A DNA stretch of 64,000 bases from Streptococcus suis (GCF_016743335.1 NZ_WCJE01000001.1:99659-163658); one strand, 5' to 3'; positions 25,681-35,513 are shown, counted from the stretch's first letter. Program-made: numbers and translations. Notes: generated by a model not told the origin, from the sequence alone.

Positions 25681-26403
25681 ATGGAAAAGAAATTTGAAAA
25701 GTTGTCATTGGCAGAAATTGGCATTATTTCTTTTATGGGACTTATTTTATTGATTAGCTTAGGCGCTAGTTGGTATAAAAATGCTCAAAGCGAAACAAGT
25801 GATACAAAGACAGTACAGCAAGTGCCCAATCAGAAAAAAACGGTTGATACATTATTTCAGGATGCTGAGAATGCTGTCATTGTATTAGAAGGAACACATA
25901 CTGAAGAGAAACTTGCAGAGGCACAATCTGCAGTAAACAAGGTTACGGATGCGACTAAAAAAGCAGCATTACAGAAACGGATTGACCAAGTAAAAGAGCT
26001 AGTGGGACAGCAGATAGATGCTCAAACACAGGCTAAGCTAAAAGCGGAGTTGGTCAGGGCGGAAGCAGCCCAAAAAGTAGCTGATGAGAAAAAAGTATCT
26101 GAAACAGGGACTAGTCAGTCAACGGACCTTGCTGAAGCTAGTGAGACCTCACAAGAATCCTATGTAGTGCCTAATCAAAATATATATGGAAATCAAAGTG
26201 TGAGTTCAACAAGCCAGTATACAAGCAGCGTGGCGTCAACTAGTACAAGTACTTCAGTGCCTCCGACTAGTGAAGGAGCACCTGTGGTAGAAACTCCAAC
26301 AGTTTCTGAAACACCGGCGGAAACGACGGATTCAACAACTAGCCTGGTTGAGTCAGTAGAAACAGTTCCAACAGCTGACGAGAGTTCGCCAGATAATCCG
26401 TAG
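25681..26403 (+). CDS. Membrane-anchored protein with Ser/Thr-rich tail, unknown function
   Basis: I do not recognise this 240-residue protein. A single membrane helix (about residues 13-33, IGIISFMGLILLISLGASWY) follows a short basic N-terminus. Residues 50-135 are helical with the pattern LFQDAENAVIVLEGTHTEEK and LAEAQSAVNKVTDATKKAAL, similar to helical spacer repeats in Gram-positive surface proteins. From about 140 the chain is rich in Ser, Thr, Pro and Glu and probably disordered outside the cell. No LPXTG motif or cysteine is seen. Confidence 0.75.
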   Translation: MEKKFEKLSLAEIGIISFMGLILLISLGASWYKNAQSETSDTKTVQQVPNQKKTVDTLFQDAENAVIVLEGTHTEEKLAEAQSAVNKVTDATKKAALQKRIDQVKELVGQQIDAQTQAKLKAELVRAEAAQKVADEKKVSETGTSQSTDLAEASETSQESYVVPNQNIYGNQSVSSTSQYTSSVASTSTSTSVPPTSEGAPVVETPTVSETPAETTDSTTSLVESVETVPTADESSPDNP

Positions 26404-26505
26404 GCTTTTTAGCTACGGGGTGTATTAGCATACTGGAAAAATAGCTATTTGTATTTCAACATCAATTTTTTCTTGTAACAATCTAGTTTAATACATACGA
26501 TAAGA

Positions 26506-26546
26506 GTGAGGAATTTCGCGTAAAACAGAATTTCCTTGCTTTTTAT
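26506..26546 (+). terminator. Probable terminator
   Basis: GAGGAATTTC ... GAATTTCCTT stem followed by a T-rich run, about 100 bases after the membrane-anchored gene. Bases 26404-26702 otherwise hold a strong orphan ribosome site (AGGAGG at 26612-26617) and the rsmD promoter. Confidence 0.55.
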
Positions 26547-26686
26547 TTTTATCATTTTATTGAATAATGTGAGAATGATTTCTTGCTATAGCGGTTGAGA
26601 GCATATTTGATAGGAGGATGAAAAAGTTGGTGCAAAAAGGAAAGCAGAACAAAGTGCACTTGGTTTCAGCAACGAGCTTCATTTTT

Positions 26687-26695
26687 TGCTATAAT
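26687..26695 (+). promoter_or_regulatory. Extended -10 promoter for a leaderless rsmD transcript
   Basis: TGCTATAAT, with the TATAAT at 26690-26695. The rsmD ATG (26703) is 7 bases further on and has no ribosome site, so the mRNA probably starts at the ATG. Confidence 0.6.
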
Positions 26696-26702
26696 ATACC
26701 TT

Positions 26703-27242
26703 ATGAGAATTGTATCGGGAAGCTATGGTGGAAGGCCACTGAAAACGTTAGATGGAAAAACAACCAGACCGACATCGGATAAGGTCCGTGGAGCCATGTT
26801 TAATATGATTGGTCCCTATTTTGAGGGTGGTAGAGTTCTTGACTTGTACGCCGGCAGTGGTGGGTTATCTATCGAGGCTATATCTCGTGGCATGGAGTCA
26901 GCAGTTCTGGTTGAGCGAGATCGACGAGCACAAGCCATTATCCGTGAAAATATTGCAATGACTAAGGAAGCAGATAAATTTCAGCTTCTAGCAATGGAAG
27001 CTAGACAGGCTTTGAACAGTGTGGAAGGGCCTTTCGACCTGGTATTCTTGGACCCTCCTTATGCAGAGCAGGAAATTGAAGATGTGATAACAGAACTTTG
27101 TCGCCGTGACTTACTAGCAGATGATGTTATGGTAGTCTGCGAAACGGATAAGGCGGTCTCTCTTCCGGAGGAAATAGCAGAGCTGGGGATATGGAAAGAG
27201 AAACTCTACGGAATTAGTAAGGTAACAGTATATGTCAGATAA
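26703..27242 (+). CDS. rsmD: 16S rRNA (guanine-966-N2)-methyltransferase
   Basis: Methylates G966 of 16S rRNA on the small subunit. The 179-residue protein has [24 protein letters not shown] at the N-terminus, the SAM site [19 protein letters not shown] and the catalytic [14 protein letters not shown] motif (N-[DP]PPY). It overlaps coaD by 11 bases, a conserved bacterial gene pair. Confidence 0.95.
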   Translation: MRIVSGSYGGRPLKTLDGKTTRPTSDKVRGAMFNMIGPYFEGGRVLDLYAGSGGLSIEAISRGMESAVLVERDRRAQAIIRENIAMTKEADKFQLLAMEARQALNSVEGPFDLVFLDPPYAEQEIEDVITELCRRDLLADDVMVVCETDKAVSLPEEIAELGIWKEKLYGISKVTVYVR

Positions 27243-27720
27243 GATTGGATTGTTTACGGGCTCATTTGACCCCATTACCAATGGACACTTGGACTTAATT
27301 GAACGAGCGAGTGGACTATTTGATAAATTATATGTGGGAGTTTTTACCAATCCTAAAAAGGCAGGACTCTTGACGGGCTTGGAGAGAAAAGCCATTTTGG
27401 AGAAGCTTTTTGTAGGAATGGAGAATATCGAGGTCGTTCTGTCTGAAAATGAATTGGTAGTCGATGTAGCTAAGCGCTATGGAGTGACACATTTGGTCCG
27501 AGGATTGCGTAATGCGACCGATTTGGAATACGAGTCAAGTTTTGATTTTTACAATCGTCAGTTGGCGCCAGATTTGGAAACTATTTATTTAATCGCCAAG
27601 CCAGAGCTTAAGTTCGTATCATCCAGCCAGGTTCGAGAATTGCTGTATTTCAAACAGGATATAGGCCCTTATGTTCCAGAAATTGTTAGTGAGGAGATTA
27701 GAAAGAATGAAGAAAAATAG
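27232..27720 (+). CDS. coaD: Phosphopantetheine adenylyltransferase
   Basis: The fourth step of coenzyme A synthesis: 4'-phosphopantetheine plus ATP gives dephospho-CoA. The 162-residue protein has the nucleotidyltransferase motif [21 protein letters not shown] at residues 5-24, [13 protein letters not shown] near residue 90, and [10 protein letters not shown] near 128. It overlaps sepM by 14 bases. Confidence 0.96.
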   Translation: MSDKIGLFTGSFDPITNGHLDLIERASGLFDKLYVGVFTNPKKAGLLTGLERKAILEKLFVGMENIEVVLSENELVVDVAKRYGVTHLVRGLRNATDLEYESSFDFYNRQLAPDLETIYLIAKPELKFVSSSQVRELLYFKQDIGPYVPEIVSEEIRKNEEK

Positions 27721-28756
27721 GAAGTTAACCTTAATTGCATCTATTGTTTTAGGAACTCTTTTGATTTGGTTTGCCGTTTTTGTTCGTCTGCCTTATTATT
27801 TGGAAAGTCCAGGTGGAGCTGCCGATATTCGTCAGGTACTAACGGTGAACAATCAAATAGACCAAGAGGATGGCTCTTACAACTTCACCTATGTATCAGT
27901 CCAACAAGCTACAGCTTTACAATTATTCGCTGCTCAGTTTGATCCCTATACGACAGTTCGTTCCTCTGAAGAGATGACAGGAGGGGCCGACAATGAAGAG
28001 TATTTCCGTATAGCACAGTTTTACATGGAGACATCGCAAAATATGGCGAAGTACCAAGGTTTGACCTTGGCAGGAAAAGAAGTCAATCTTGATTTCTTTG
28101 GTGTCTATGTACTTGCCTTGGCGGATGATTCGACCTTTAAAAAAGTTCTTAATATTGCTGACACTGTTGTGAGTATCAATGGAAAAACATTTGAGTCTTC
28201 TCCTGATTTGATTAAATATGTGAGTGGCTTGGAACTTGGAAGTGATGTGACAGTTGGTTATATTAGCGCTGGTCAGGAAAAATCTGCGGACGGTAAGATT
28301 ATCAAATTGTCTAATGGAAAAAACGGAATAGGCATCACTCTTGTAGATCATACAGAGGTTCAAAGTTCGATTCCGATTGATTTCCAAACGGGAGATATTG
28401 GTGGTCCAAGTGCTGGTCTGATGTTTACACTTGCCATCTATACTCAACTCGCAGAGCCTGACTTACGTGATGGTCGAATTATTGCTGGTACGGGGACTAT
28501 CGAGCAGGATGGAAAAGTAGGTGACATTGGTGGGGCTGATAAGAAGGTTATTTCAGCAGCTAAGTCAGGTGCAAGTATCTTTTTCGTACCAAATAATCCA
28601 GTTGATGTGGAAGTTTTGAAGGAAGATCCAAAGGCTAAAACCAACTATGAGGAAGCTAAAGAAGCTGCGGAGAAAGCAGGGTTGGATATTGAGGTAGTTC
28701 CTGTGAAAACTGTTCAAGAGGCTATTGATTATTTGAAGAAAACGAAGGGCGAGTAA
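27707..28756 (+). CDS. sepM: SepM/YlbL-type membrane PDZ Lon-like protease
   Basis: A surface protease; the S. mutans homologue SepM trims the competence-stimulating peptide. The 349-residue protein has an N-terminal membrane anchor (residues 6-28), a PDZ domain (about 125-205) and a Lon-type (S16) catalytic domain with the serine in [15 protein letters not shown] and the lysine in [14 protein letters not shown]. The start at 27707 is chosen to match the anchor; AGGAG lies 12 bases before. Which peptide it cuts here is unknown. Confidence 0.88.
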   Translation: MKKNRKLTLIASIVLGTLLIWFAVFVRLPYYLESPGGAADIRQVLTVNNQIDQEDGSYNFTYVSVQQATALQLFAAQFDPYTTVRSSEEMTGGADNEEYFRIAQFYMETSQNMAKYQGLTLAGKEVNLDFFGVYVLALADDSTFKKVLNIADTVVSINGKTFESSPDLIKYVSGLELGSDVTVGYISAGQEKSADGKIIKLSNGKNGIGITLVDHTEVQSSIPIDFQTGDIGGPSAGLMFTLAIYTQLAEPDLRDGRIIAGTGTIEQDGKVGDIGGADKKVISAAKSGASIFFVPNNPVDVEVLKEDPKAKTNYEEAKEAAEKAGLDIEVVPVKTVQEAIDYLKKTKGE

Positions 28757-28770
28757 ATCGTCCTTTTTTG
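28745..28770 (+). terminator. Terminator of the rsmD-coaD-sepM operon
   Basis: GGGCGA-GTAAA-TCGTCC stem overlapping the sepM stop, followed by TTTTTT. A second hairpin without T-run (28796-28830, AATTTCTCCTA/TAGGAGAATT) precedes the extended -10 TGTTATAAT (28842-28850 area) of the next operon. Confidence 0.8.
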
Positions 28771-28943
28771 CTAGAGAATAATATTATAATTGTCAGAAAT
28801 TTCTCCTAAATGGTAAAGTAGGAGAATTTCCAGATAAATCGTGTTATAATGATAAGGTTAAGTGTGAGAATTTAGATTCTGACCAGATAGATTATTAATC
28901 AAATGATTTTTACGTATGAAGATTTTATAAGATAGGAGGACAA

Positions 28944-29585
28944 ATGAAAAAAGAAATTTCACCTGAAATGTATAACTATAATAAATACCCTGGCCCGAGT
29001 TTTGCTCGTGTCGGAGATAAGGTTGTATCTGAAAATATTGAATTGGACCTTTTGGAAGATTACAAGAATGCTTTTGACCAGACGATTTTTGGTCAACGTT
29101 TTTCACAACTCATGCTCAAGTTTGATTATATTGTGGGAGATTGGGGCAATGAGCAGCTGAGATTAAGGGGATTCTATACAGACGATAAAAATGTTAAATC
29201 AGACTTAAAAATCAGCCGCTTGGACGACTATTTGACGGAGTATTGTAATTTTGGTTGTGCTTATTTCGTCTTAGCCAATCCGAATCCACAAGACTTGCCT
29301 GCTGAGGAGGAGGATAGACCGCGTCGGAAGCGGAGTCGTTCTCGCAATCGGAACAGAAATCAGCAGCGGACGGAGCCTATTGCGCCAAAAGAAAACAAAA
29401 GTAATCGCAATGACCGTCAGAAAAAAGGGAAGCAGCAAAATAAACAGTCGGAACAGCGTCATTTTACTATGAAGAATGCTGGTGTTAAGGCGAGTCAAAC
29501 GGAGCGTTCTCAAAAACGTGAGCGTAAGCAGAGCAAGCGTGAGATGAATGAAGTGAAGCGTAACTTTGTTATCCGCCAGAAATAG
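28944..29585 (+). CDS. YutD-family protein with basic tail
   Basis: A 213-residue protein. Residues 1-110 match the YutD family (Firmicute proteins of unknown function: [46 protein letters not shown]). The rest is a low-complexity basic tail ([18 protein letters not shown] and several Lys-rich stretches), which suggests nucleic-acid binding. GGAGGA precedes the ATG. It is cotranscribed with rlmN, 8 bases downstream. Confidence 0.87.
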   Translation: MKKEISPEMYNYNKYPGPSFARVGDKVVSENIELDLLEDYKNAFDQTIFGQRFSQLMLKFDYIVGDWGNEQLRLRGFYTDDKNVKSDLKISRLDDYLTEYCNFGCAYFVLANPNPQDLPAEEEDRPRRKRSRSRNRNRNQQRTEPIAPKENKSNRNDRQKKGKQQNKQSEQRHFTMKNAGVKASQTERSQKRERKQSKREMNEVKRNFVIRQK

Positions 29586-29593
29586 GGAGAAAT

Positions 29594-30706
29594 ATGAAAC
29601 CATCAATTTATGCATTTAGTCAAGCCAATCTGGTTGATTGGATTTTAGAAAACGGAGAGAAGAAGTTCCGTGCCACTCAAATTTGGGAATGGCTTTACCG
29701 TTCTCGTGTCCAATCTTTTGCGGAAATGACCAACTTGCCAAAATCTTTGATTGAAAAGTTGGAAGAACATTTTGTAGTTAATCCGCTCAAACAACGGATT
29801 GTACAGGAGTCTAAGGACGGTACTATCAAATACCTTTTTGAACTGCCAGATGGCATGTTGATTGAGACAGTTCTCATGCACCAGCACTATGGCCTTTCAG
29901 TCTGTGTAACGACACAAGTTGGCTGTAATATCGGCTGTACATTCTGTGCATCTGGATTGATTCCTAAGCAACGTGACTTGACTAGCGGTGAGATTGTGGC
30001 TCAGATTATGTTGGTACAAAAGTACTTGGATGAGCGCAATCAGAATGAGCGTGTTAGCCATATCGTTGTGATGGGGATTGGTGAACCGCTTGATAACTAC
30101 GATAATGTTATGACCTTCTTGCGAGTGGTTAATGACGACAAGGGCTTGGCAATTGGTGCCCGTCACATCACGGTATCCACTTCTGGTTTGGCACCAAAAA
30201 TCCGTGACTTTGCACGTGAAGGTGTCCAAGTTAACTTGGCTGTCTCACTCCATGCGCCAAATAACGACCTTCGTTCAAGCATTATGCGGATCAACCGCCG
30301 TTATCCAATCGAGGTCTTGTTCGAGGCAATCGAAGACTATATCAAGGTGACCAACCGCCGTGTTACCTTTGAGTACATCATGCTTAATGAGGTCAACGAT
30401 GGAGTGGAACAGGCGCAAGAATTGGCTGATTTGACCAAGAATATCCGTAAATTGTCTTATATCAACTTGATTCCTTATAACCCAGTTAGTGAACATGACC
30501 AGTACAGTCGTTCAACCAAGGAACGTACTCTTGCTTTCTTTGATGTTTTGAAGAAAAATGGTGTTAACTGTGTCGTTCGTCAGGAACATGGTACAGATAT
30601 TGATGCGGCCTGTGGTCAATTGCGTTCCAATACGCTCAAGAAAGATCGTGAAAAAGCCCGTGCTCGTATTGCAGCCGCAAAAGCAAAGGCAGGTATTCGA
30701 GCATGA
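29594..30706 (+). CDS. rlmN: Dual-specificity 23S rRNA/tRNA (adenine-C2)-methyltransferase
   Basis: A radical-SAM enzyme that makes 2-methyladenosine at A2503 of 23S rRNA and A37 of some tRNAs. The 370-residue protein has the iron-sulfur motif [11 protein letters not shown] near residue 115, [11 protein letters not shown] near 160 ([12 protein letters not shown]) and the C-terminal catalytic cysteine region [17 protein letters not shown]. Length and motif order are complete. It overlaps the VanZ-like gene by 4 bases. Confidence 0.96.
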   Translation: MKPSIYAFSQANLVDWILENGEKKFRATQIWEWLYRSRVQSFAEMTNLPKSLIEKLEEHFVVNPLKQRIVQESKDGTIKYLFELPDGMLIETVLMHQHYGLSVCVTTQVGCNIGCTFCASGLIPKQRDLTSGEIVAQIMLVQKYLDERNQNERVSHIVVMGIGEPLDNYDNVMTFLRVVNDDKGLAIGARHITVSTSGLAPKIRDFAREGVQVNLAVSLHAPNNDLRSSIMRINRRYPIEVLFEAIEDYIKVTNRRVTFEYIMLNEVNDGVEQAQELADLTKNIRKLSYINLIPYNPVSEHDQYSRSTKERTLAFFDVLKKNGVNCVVRQEHGTDIDAACGQLRSNTLKKDREKARARIAAAKAKAGIRA

Positions 30707-31227
30707 GAAAATTCTTCCAAGCAGATGGAAACTTGACCAAGCTAGGAAGACAGATTTGTAAGACCTTAGCTGGAGCCTATGCTCTGGCTATTGTTTTACT
30801 TTGTTTCCTACCACAGACTTGGTACCCACAGTATAAGGATTTCTCGACCCCGGGAATTATTCAAATTGGGCGGCTCTATCTTTTACCAACTCCTTTCAAC
30901 AGCATCGTCAACGGGGACAAGGTAGATAGTTTGGCGGACCTAGGATGGATTTTCTTGCAAAACATCACTAATATTTTTCTACTTTTCCCTCTGATTTTTC
31001 TTCTTTTGTTTCTTAGGGAAGAATGGCGGAGCCTTCGAGCGGTGATTCGTTATAGTTTTTGTATCAGTCTCTTCATCGAGTGCACCCAGCTTCTGTTGGA
31101 CCTCCTGATCGATGCTGGTCGGGTCTTTGAAGTGGATGATCTCTGGACTAATACATTAGGCGGTGTGTTGGCTTATACAACCTATAAAATGTGGTGTAGA
31201 TTCTGTCAAGGAAGAACGAAACAGTAG
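30703..31227 (+). CDS. VanZ-family membrane protein
   Basis: A 174-residue protein with four to five membrane helices and the VanZ pattern ([56 protein letters not shown]). VanZ proteins raise low-level glycopeptide resistance in some Gram-positives, but the molecular role is unknown. The start overlaps rlmN. An AT-rich hairpin (31235-31262, AGATTTTTT/AAAAAATCT) follows and may end the transcript. Confidence 0.88.
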   Translation: MRKFFQADGNLTKLGRQICKTLAGAYALAIVLLCFLPQTWYPQYKDFSTPGIIQIGRLYLLPTPFNSIVNGDKVDSLADLGWIFLQNITNIFLLFPLIFLLLFLREEWRSLRAVIRYSFCISLFIECTQLLLDLLIDAGRVFEVDDLWTNTLGGVLAYTTYKMWCRFCQGRTKQ

Positions 31228-31261
31228 TTTTCAGATTTTTTAGAAAATTTTAAAAAATCTA

Positions 31262-31290
31262 TTGACAATCTTGAGCAGATACCGTATAAT
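31262..31290 (+). promoter_or_regulatory. Consensus promoter of the T-box leader
   Basis: TTGACA (31262-31267), 17 bases and TATAAT (31285-31290), a perfect sigma-70 type promoter. Confidence 0.9.
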
Positions 31291-31295
31291 CTCTT

Positions 31296-31696
31296 TAAAT
31301 CAGAAGAAGTAATAAAGCAGAAGTCTTCAGGGAGCCTGTGGTGCTGAGAACGGGTGGCGGAGTTTTATGAAATGGGCTGATGTGCATTTATGTCTATTTT
31401 ATGACGTCGTTAGTCGGTCTTGCCGTACCACCAGTACTGCCTTCACTCGACTGCTAGTCCTAAAATGCCCTAAATTCACAATGATTGTTTGCTGTAACTT
31501 ACTTTGAGTAATCAGCCAAAACAGTCACGTAAAAGAACTTAAAACAATGATAGTTCGGTCCGCACACCTTACAGTGCAACTCCTTGTTAGAGGAGATGAG
31601 ATATGGGAGGATTATAGACAATTCCCATAAGTGAGGTGGCACCGTGTCATTGACGCCCTCGCAGGATGTTTTTTCCTGCGTGGGCTTTTTCATTGT
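31296..31696 (+). promoter_or_regulatory. T-box riboswitch (probably tRNA-Trp) with an inserted repeat
   Basis: Stem I elements are visible (AGCAGAAG, then GGGAGCCTGTGGTGCTGAGAACGG at 31329-31353). A candidate specifier region TGAAATGGG carries TGG (31373-31375). The T-box bulge sequence AAGTGAGGTGGCACCGTG is at 31629-31646, and the terminator GCCCTCGCAGG/CCTGCGTGGGC with T-run at 31654-31692. The leader is about 400 bases, longer than usual, because an inverted-repeat element (31392-31474) lies after stem I. Uncharged tRNA-Trp should allow read-through into trpB. The Trp assignment rests on the specifier and the downstream gene; an ATG (Met) register is less likely. Confidence 0.88.
31392..31474. 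repeat. Small inverted-repeat element inside the T-box leader
   Basis: Its complement reads CATTTTAGGACTAGCAGTCG ... GGCAGTACTGGTGGTACGGC ... GACTAACGACGTCATAAAATAGAC, matching the elements at 15439-15535 and 51788-51886 in order, core and ends. It is in the opposite orientation to trpB. Confidence 0.72.
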
Positions 31697-31914
31697 CTTT
31701 GTAGATTGCTTTTATATTTTGTCACGTTCAGCTTGTCTAACTTGACTTATGTCTGGTCTTGGTCTCTTATCAAAAAAGCAATCTATTTCGATGATGATAG
31801 ATATTACGAGGTAAGCAATATGAAACGATGGCGTAGCAATTAAGGATAAGTAAAGAAGGATTAAACTTTTGACCTTATTGGTCTCTTGTAGCGAATGTTG
31901 AAAGAGGGAATTAT

Positions 31915-33090
31915 ATGACAGAAAAAGGTTATTTTGGACAGTTTGGTGGTAGTTTTGTACCAGAGCAAATTCAGGTTTTGTTGAATCAGTTGGAGGAGAC
32001 GTTTGAACAGTACCGCAACGATCCAGAATTTTTGGCGGAATACCAAGCTTATCTGAAAGATTATGCTGGTCGTGAAACGCCATTGTATTTTGCGGAATCA
32101 TTGAGCAAGGAGCTTGGTGGAGCGAAAATCTATCTCAAACGGGAAGATTTGAATCACTTAGGCTCTCATAAGTTAAACAATGTGCTGGGGCAAATTTTGT
32201 TGGCGAAAAGAATGGGGAAAACTCGAGTGATTGCAGAAACTGGTGCTGGTCAACATGGGGTTGCGACTGCTGCTGTTGCGGCACGATTTGGTTTGGGCTG
32301 TGATGTTTATATGGGGGCAGAAGATGTCAAACGTCAACGGCTAAATGTTTTCCGAATGGAGATGATGGGGGCGCGTGTTCATGCTGTAACGGATGGAACT
32401 CAAACCTTGAAAGAGGCAGTTGATGCGGCATTCGGTGCTTGGATGGCAGATTTAGATGCCTTCTATGTTTTGGGATCAGCAGTTGGTCCACATCCCTATC
32501 CGACGATTGTCCATGAGTTTCAAAAGATTATTAGTGTGGAATCTCGGCGTCAGATTCTGGAAAAAGAAGGTCGCTTGCCAGACTACGTTATTGCCTGTGT
32601 GGGTGGCGGTTCCAATGCCATCGGTGCATTTTCTCAATATTTACCAGATGAGTCAGTCAAGCTTATCGGTGTAGAAGCTGCTGGTAAAGGTGTTGATACA
32701 GAACTGCATGCGGCGACCATGACGAAAGGAACAGTCGGTGTGGTTGATGGTATGAAGACTATCTCCCTTTTTGATGAAAATGGTGGAGTAGCACCTGTTT
32801 ATTCCATTTCAGCAGGCTTGGATTATCCAGGTGTTGGCCCAGAACATGCCCACTATAAGGAAACTGGTCGTGTTCATTATGTCGCAGCAACAGATGATGA
32901 GGCTGTTAATGCCCTTTTGACCTTAAGTCGTACAGAAGGAATTCTTCCAGCCATTGAATCTTCTCATGCGATTGCAGAAGCTATTCGATTAGCACCACAA
33001 CTAGATAAAGATAAAATCATTATTATCAATGTTTCCGGTCGAGGAGACAAGGATGTGGCGGCTATTGCGGATTATTTGGAGAATAGATAA
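31915..33090 (+). CDS. trpB: Tryptophan synthase beta chain, orphan
   Basis: Joins indole and serine to make tryptophan, using pyridoxal phosphate. The 391-residue protein is complete, with [13 protein letters not shown] around the PLP lysine (Lys86), the catalytic Glu in [12 protein letters not shown] (Glu108) and GGGSNAIG for phosphate. The usual motif is NHTGAHKIN, so two normally near-invariant positions differ. No trpA or other trp gene is present on either side; nadE follows in the opposite direction. The gene is preceded by a T-box, so it is still controlled by tryptophan supply. It may run on external indole. Confidence 0.94.
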   Translation: MTEKGYFGQFGGSFVPEQIQVLLNQLEETFEQYRNDPEFLAEYQAYLKDYAGRETPLYFAESLSKELGGAKIYLKREDLNHLGSHKLNNVLGQILLAKRMGKTRVIAETGAGQHGVATAAVAARFGLGCDVYMGAEDVKRQRLNVFRMEMMGARVHAVTDGTQTLKEAVDAAFGAWMADLDAFYVLGSAVGPHPYPTIVHEFQKIISVESRRQILEKEGRLPDYVIACVGGGSNAIGAFSQYLPDESVKLIGVEAAGKGVDTELHAATMTKGTVGVVDGMKTISLFDENGGVAPVYSISAGLDYPGVGPEHAHYKETGRVHYVAATDDEAVNALLTLSRTEGILPAIESSHAIAEAIRLAPQLDKDKIIIINVSGRGDKDVAAIADYLENR

Positions 33091-33095
33091 AAGAA

Positions 33096-33131
33096 ATCCC
33101 CTGACGGTTGCATATCGTCAGGGGTTATTTG
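33096..33131. terminator. Bidirectional terminator between trpB and nadE
   Basis: CCCCTGACG ... CGTCAGGGG stem with A-rich left and T-rich right flanks; serves both convergent genes. Confidence 0.85.
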
Positions 33132-33956
33132 TTATTTCCAAAAATCATCAAAAATCGTGATTGGCAGGTGGCGTTTGTGAGCAGTTTTGTTCCACCATCC
33201 TTCGATAATGGTTTGGGATTGAGGGTCGATGGTTTTGCCTTCGAGATAGTCGTCGATTTGGTTATAGGTAACACCGAGAGCGACTTCATCAGCCAGACCT
33301 GGCTTGTCTTCTTCCAAGTCCGCAGTAGGGACTTTTAGGTAGAGTTTTTCATCTGCCCCCAGTTCGGCTAGAAGCTGTTTTCCTTGGCGTTTATTGAGGC
33401 GGAAGAGGGGGAGAATATCTGCACCACCATCACCGTGCTTGGTAAAGAAGCCGGTAATATTTTCAGCTGCATGATCGGTTCCAATCACAGCTCCTTTGCG
33501 TTCACCGGCAACTGCATACTGGGCAATCATGCGCATGCGGGCTTTAGCATTTCCCTTATTAAAATCAGACATAGCAAGTCCATTTGCATTGACTGCAGCC
33601 ACCATGGCATCTGTTGATTCCTTGATGTTGATGGTTAAGCTGACATCTGGTTGAATAAAGGCTAGGGCTGCTTGGGCGTCGGACTCGTCAGCTTGCACGC
33701 CGTAAGGTAGGCGGATAGCGATAAATTGATAAGAATCGTCACCCGTTTCCGTCCGCATTTCTTCCATAGTCAGCTGGGCCAAACGACCAGCCAAGGTCGA
33801 GTCTTGTCCACCCGAAATTCCCAAAACGTAGGTTTTCAAAAATGGGTGTTTTTTCAGATAGTCTTTGAGAAAGTCGATGGAGCGACGGATTTCTTCTTTG
33901 GGGTCAATGCTTGGCTTGACACCTAGTTCCTTGATAATGGTTTCTTGTAGGGTCAT
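33132..33956 (-). CDS. nadE: NH3-dependent NAD synthetase
   Basis: Last step of NAD formation: deamido-NAD plus ammonia and ATP gives NAD. The 274-residue protein lacks a glutaminase domain, so it uses ammonia. Motifs: [24 protein letters not shown] [13 protein letters not shown] near residue 46, [23 protein letters not shown] near 160, and the C-terminal [14 protein letters not shown]. It follows pncB by 12 bases in the same operon, which makes a nicotinate salvage unit. Confidence 0.96.
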   Translation of the reverse strand: MTLQETIIKELGVKPSIDPKEEIRRSIDFLKDYLKKHPFLKTYVLGISGGQDSTLAGRLAQLTMEEMRTETGDDSYQFIAIRLPYGVQADESDAQAALAFIQPDVSLTINIKESTDAMVAAVNANGLAMSDFNKGNAKARMRMIAQYAVAGERKGAVIGTDHAAENITGFFTKHGDGGADILPLFRLNKRQGKQLLAELGADEKLYLKVPTADLEEDKPGLADEVALGVTYNQIDDYLEGKTIDPQSQTIIEGWWNKTAHKRHLPITIFDDFWK

Positions 33957-33968
33957 AACATACCTTTC

Positions 33969-35429
33969 TTAGATGGATTTGGTCTGAGTTTGTTTGCGAA
34001 TACGATTGATGAGGTTCATCTTATTATCCCAAACATCTTGTGCCAAGTCGACTGGATAGAGCTGAGGGTTGAGCACACGTTTGTATTCATCCCAGAGTTT
34101 ATCAAATTCTTGATTGGCATAGGTTTGAATTTCCGCTAGGCTTGGAAGTTCATAGACCTGTTTTCCTTTTTCGAAAATAGGAACTAGGAGAGGACGGGCA
34201 TCAAAGTTCTCGATGGTTTTATTGATGTAGGTGTAGGTTGGATGGAACATATAGATATTATCCATCTGTGTGACGTCAGTGTCCGCAAAGGTGATGTAGT
34301 CCCCTTCTGATTTCCCTTTTTCTTTGGAGGTGATGCGCCAAACCTGTTTCTTACCAGGAGTGGAGACTTTTTCCGCATTAGAAGACAGCTTGATGGTGTC
34401 ACGCATATTTCCATCTTCATCTTCGATGGATACAATTTTGTAGACAGCCCCCAAGGCAGGTTGGTCATAAGCTGTAATTAGCTTAGTGCCCACTCCCCAG
34501 ACATCAATTTTTGCCTTTTGCATTTTGAGGTTGAGGATGGTATTTTCATCCAGGTCATTAGATGCGTAAATCTTCGCATCTGTAAAACCTGCATCATCTA
34601 ATTGTTGACGAACTTTCTTGGAAATATAGGCCATATCGCCTGAATCAATCCGAACCCCTTTGAAGTTAATCTTATCTCCCATTTCTTTGGCAACCTTGAT
34701 GGCTGCTGGAACACCAATACGAAGCGTATCATAGGTATCAACGAGGAAGACACAGTCATGATGGGTTTCAGCGTAGGCTTTGAAAGCCTTGTAATCATCT
34801 CCGTATGTTTGAACCAAGGCGTGGGCATGGGTACCAGCGACAGGGATGCCGAAGATTTTGCCAGCTCGAACATTGGAAGTCGCAGATGCTCCACCAATAA
34901 AGGCTGCTCGAGTCCCCCAGATAGCAGCATCCATTTCTTGGGCACGGCGAGTGCCAAATTCCATCAAGGGCTCATCTTCAATGACAGCCTTGATACGGCG
35001 AGCTTTTGTAGCAATTAGGGTTTGGTAGTTGACGATGTTTAAGAGGGCAGTTTCGATTAGTTGGCATTGTGCCAATGGTCCTTCGATTTGAAGAATGGGT
35101 TCGTTAGCGTAGACCAGGTCGCCCTCCTTAGCCGAACGGACAGTGAGAGTCATTTCCAATTGGGACAAGTAATCAAGGAAATCCTGCGGATAACCTAGTT
35201 CTGTCAGATAGTCAATATCTATCTGACTAAAGCTGAGATTATTGAGATATTCTACCACACGCTCCAAACCTGCAAAGACGGCATAGCCATTTTTAAAGGG
35301 TTGAGAACGGAAATAGACTTCAAACACGGCATGTTTATTGTGGATGTTTTGATTAAAATAGACCTGCATCATGTTGATTTGATAAAGGTCGGTATGCAGG
35401 GTTAAACTGTCATCCTTAAATAGTGTCAT
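33969..35429 (-). CDS. pncB: Nicotinate phosphoribosyltransferase
   Basis: Joins nicotinate to phosphoribosyl pyrophosphate to make nicotinate mononucleotide, the entry step of NAD salvage. The 486-residue protein begins SLTLHTDLYQINMMQVYF and has the core motifs EFGTRRAQEMDAAIWGTRAAFIGGASATSN and GTHAHALVQ, VRIDSGDMAYISKKVRQ. It heads the pncB-nadE operon. AAAGGAGAA precedes the ATG, and the leader upstream holds three related short sequences that can pair in alternative ways. Confidence 0.95.
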   Translation of the reverse strand: MTLFKDDSLTLHTDLYQINMMQVYFNQNIHNKHAVFEVYFRSQPFKNGYAVFAGLERVVEYLNNLSFSQIDIDYLTELGYPQDFLDYLSQLEMTLTVRSAKEGDLVYANEPILQIEGPLAQCQLIETALLNIVNYQTLIATKARRIKAVIEDEPLMEFGTRRAQEMDAAIWGTRAAFIGGASATSNVRAGKIFGIPVAGTHAHALVQTYGDDYKAFKAYAETHHDCVFLVDTYDTLRIGVPAAIKVAKEMGDKINFKGVRIDSGDMAYISKKVRQQLDDAGFTDAKIYASNDLDENTILNLKMQKAKIDVWGVGTKLITAYDQPALGAVYKIVSIEDEDGNMRDTIKLSSNAEKVSTPGKKQVWRITSKEKGKSEGDYITFADTDVTQMDNIYMFHPTYTYINKTIENFDARPLLVPIFEKGKQVYELPSLAEIQTYANQEFDKLWDEYKRVLNPQLYPVDLAQDVWDNKMNLINRIRKQTQTKSI

Positions 35430-35443
35430 AACGTTTCTCCTTT

Positions 35444-35511
35444 TGCCTTCCTATCAAGAAGGCACTCCAATTATTTTGATGGAGTTGAACTCTAATATGC
35501 CTTCTATTATA
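35444..35511 (-). promoter_or_regulatory. pncB promoter and repeat-rich leader
   Basis: On the minus strand: TGTTATAAT (extended -10, 35506-35514), then AGAAGGCA (35505-35498), a stem ACTCCA/TGGAGT (35485-35464), TGCCTTCT (35464-35457) and GAAGGCA (35450-35444) next to the ribosome site. TGCCTTCT can pair with either flanking copy. The expected transcription start lies close to the first copy, so this may instead be a DNA operator, for example for a niacin regulator. Confidence 0.45.
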
Positions 35512-35513
35512 AC

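Noticed and set aside
31631..31843. 70-codon frame after the T-box
   Set aside because: It starts inside the T-box core and terminator, so it cannot be a normal gene; only its last seven codons have a possible ribosome site.
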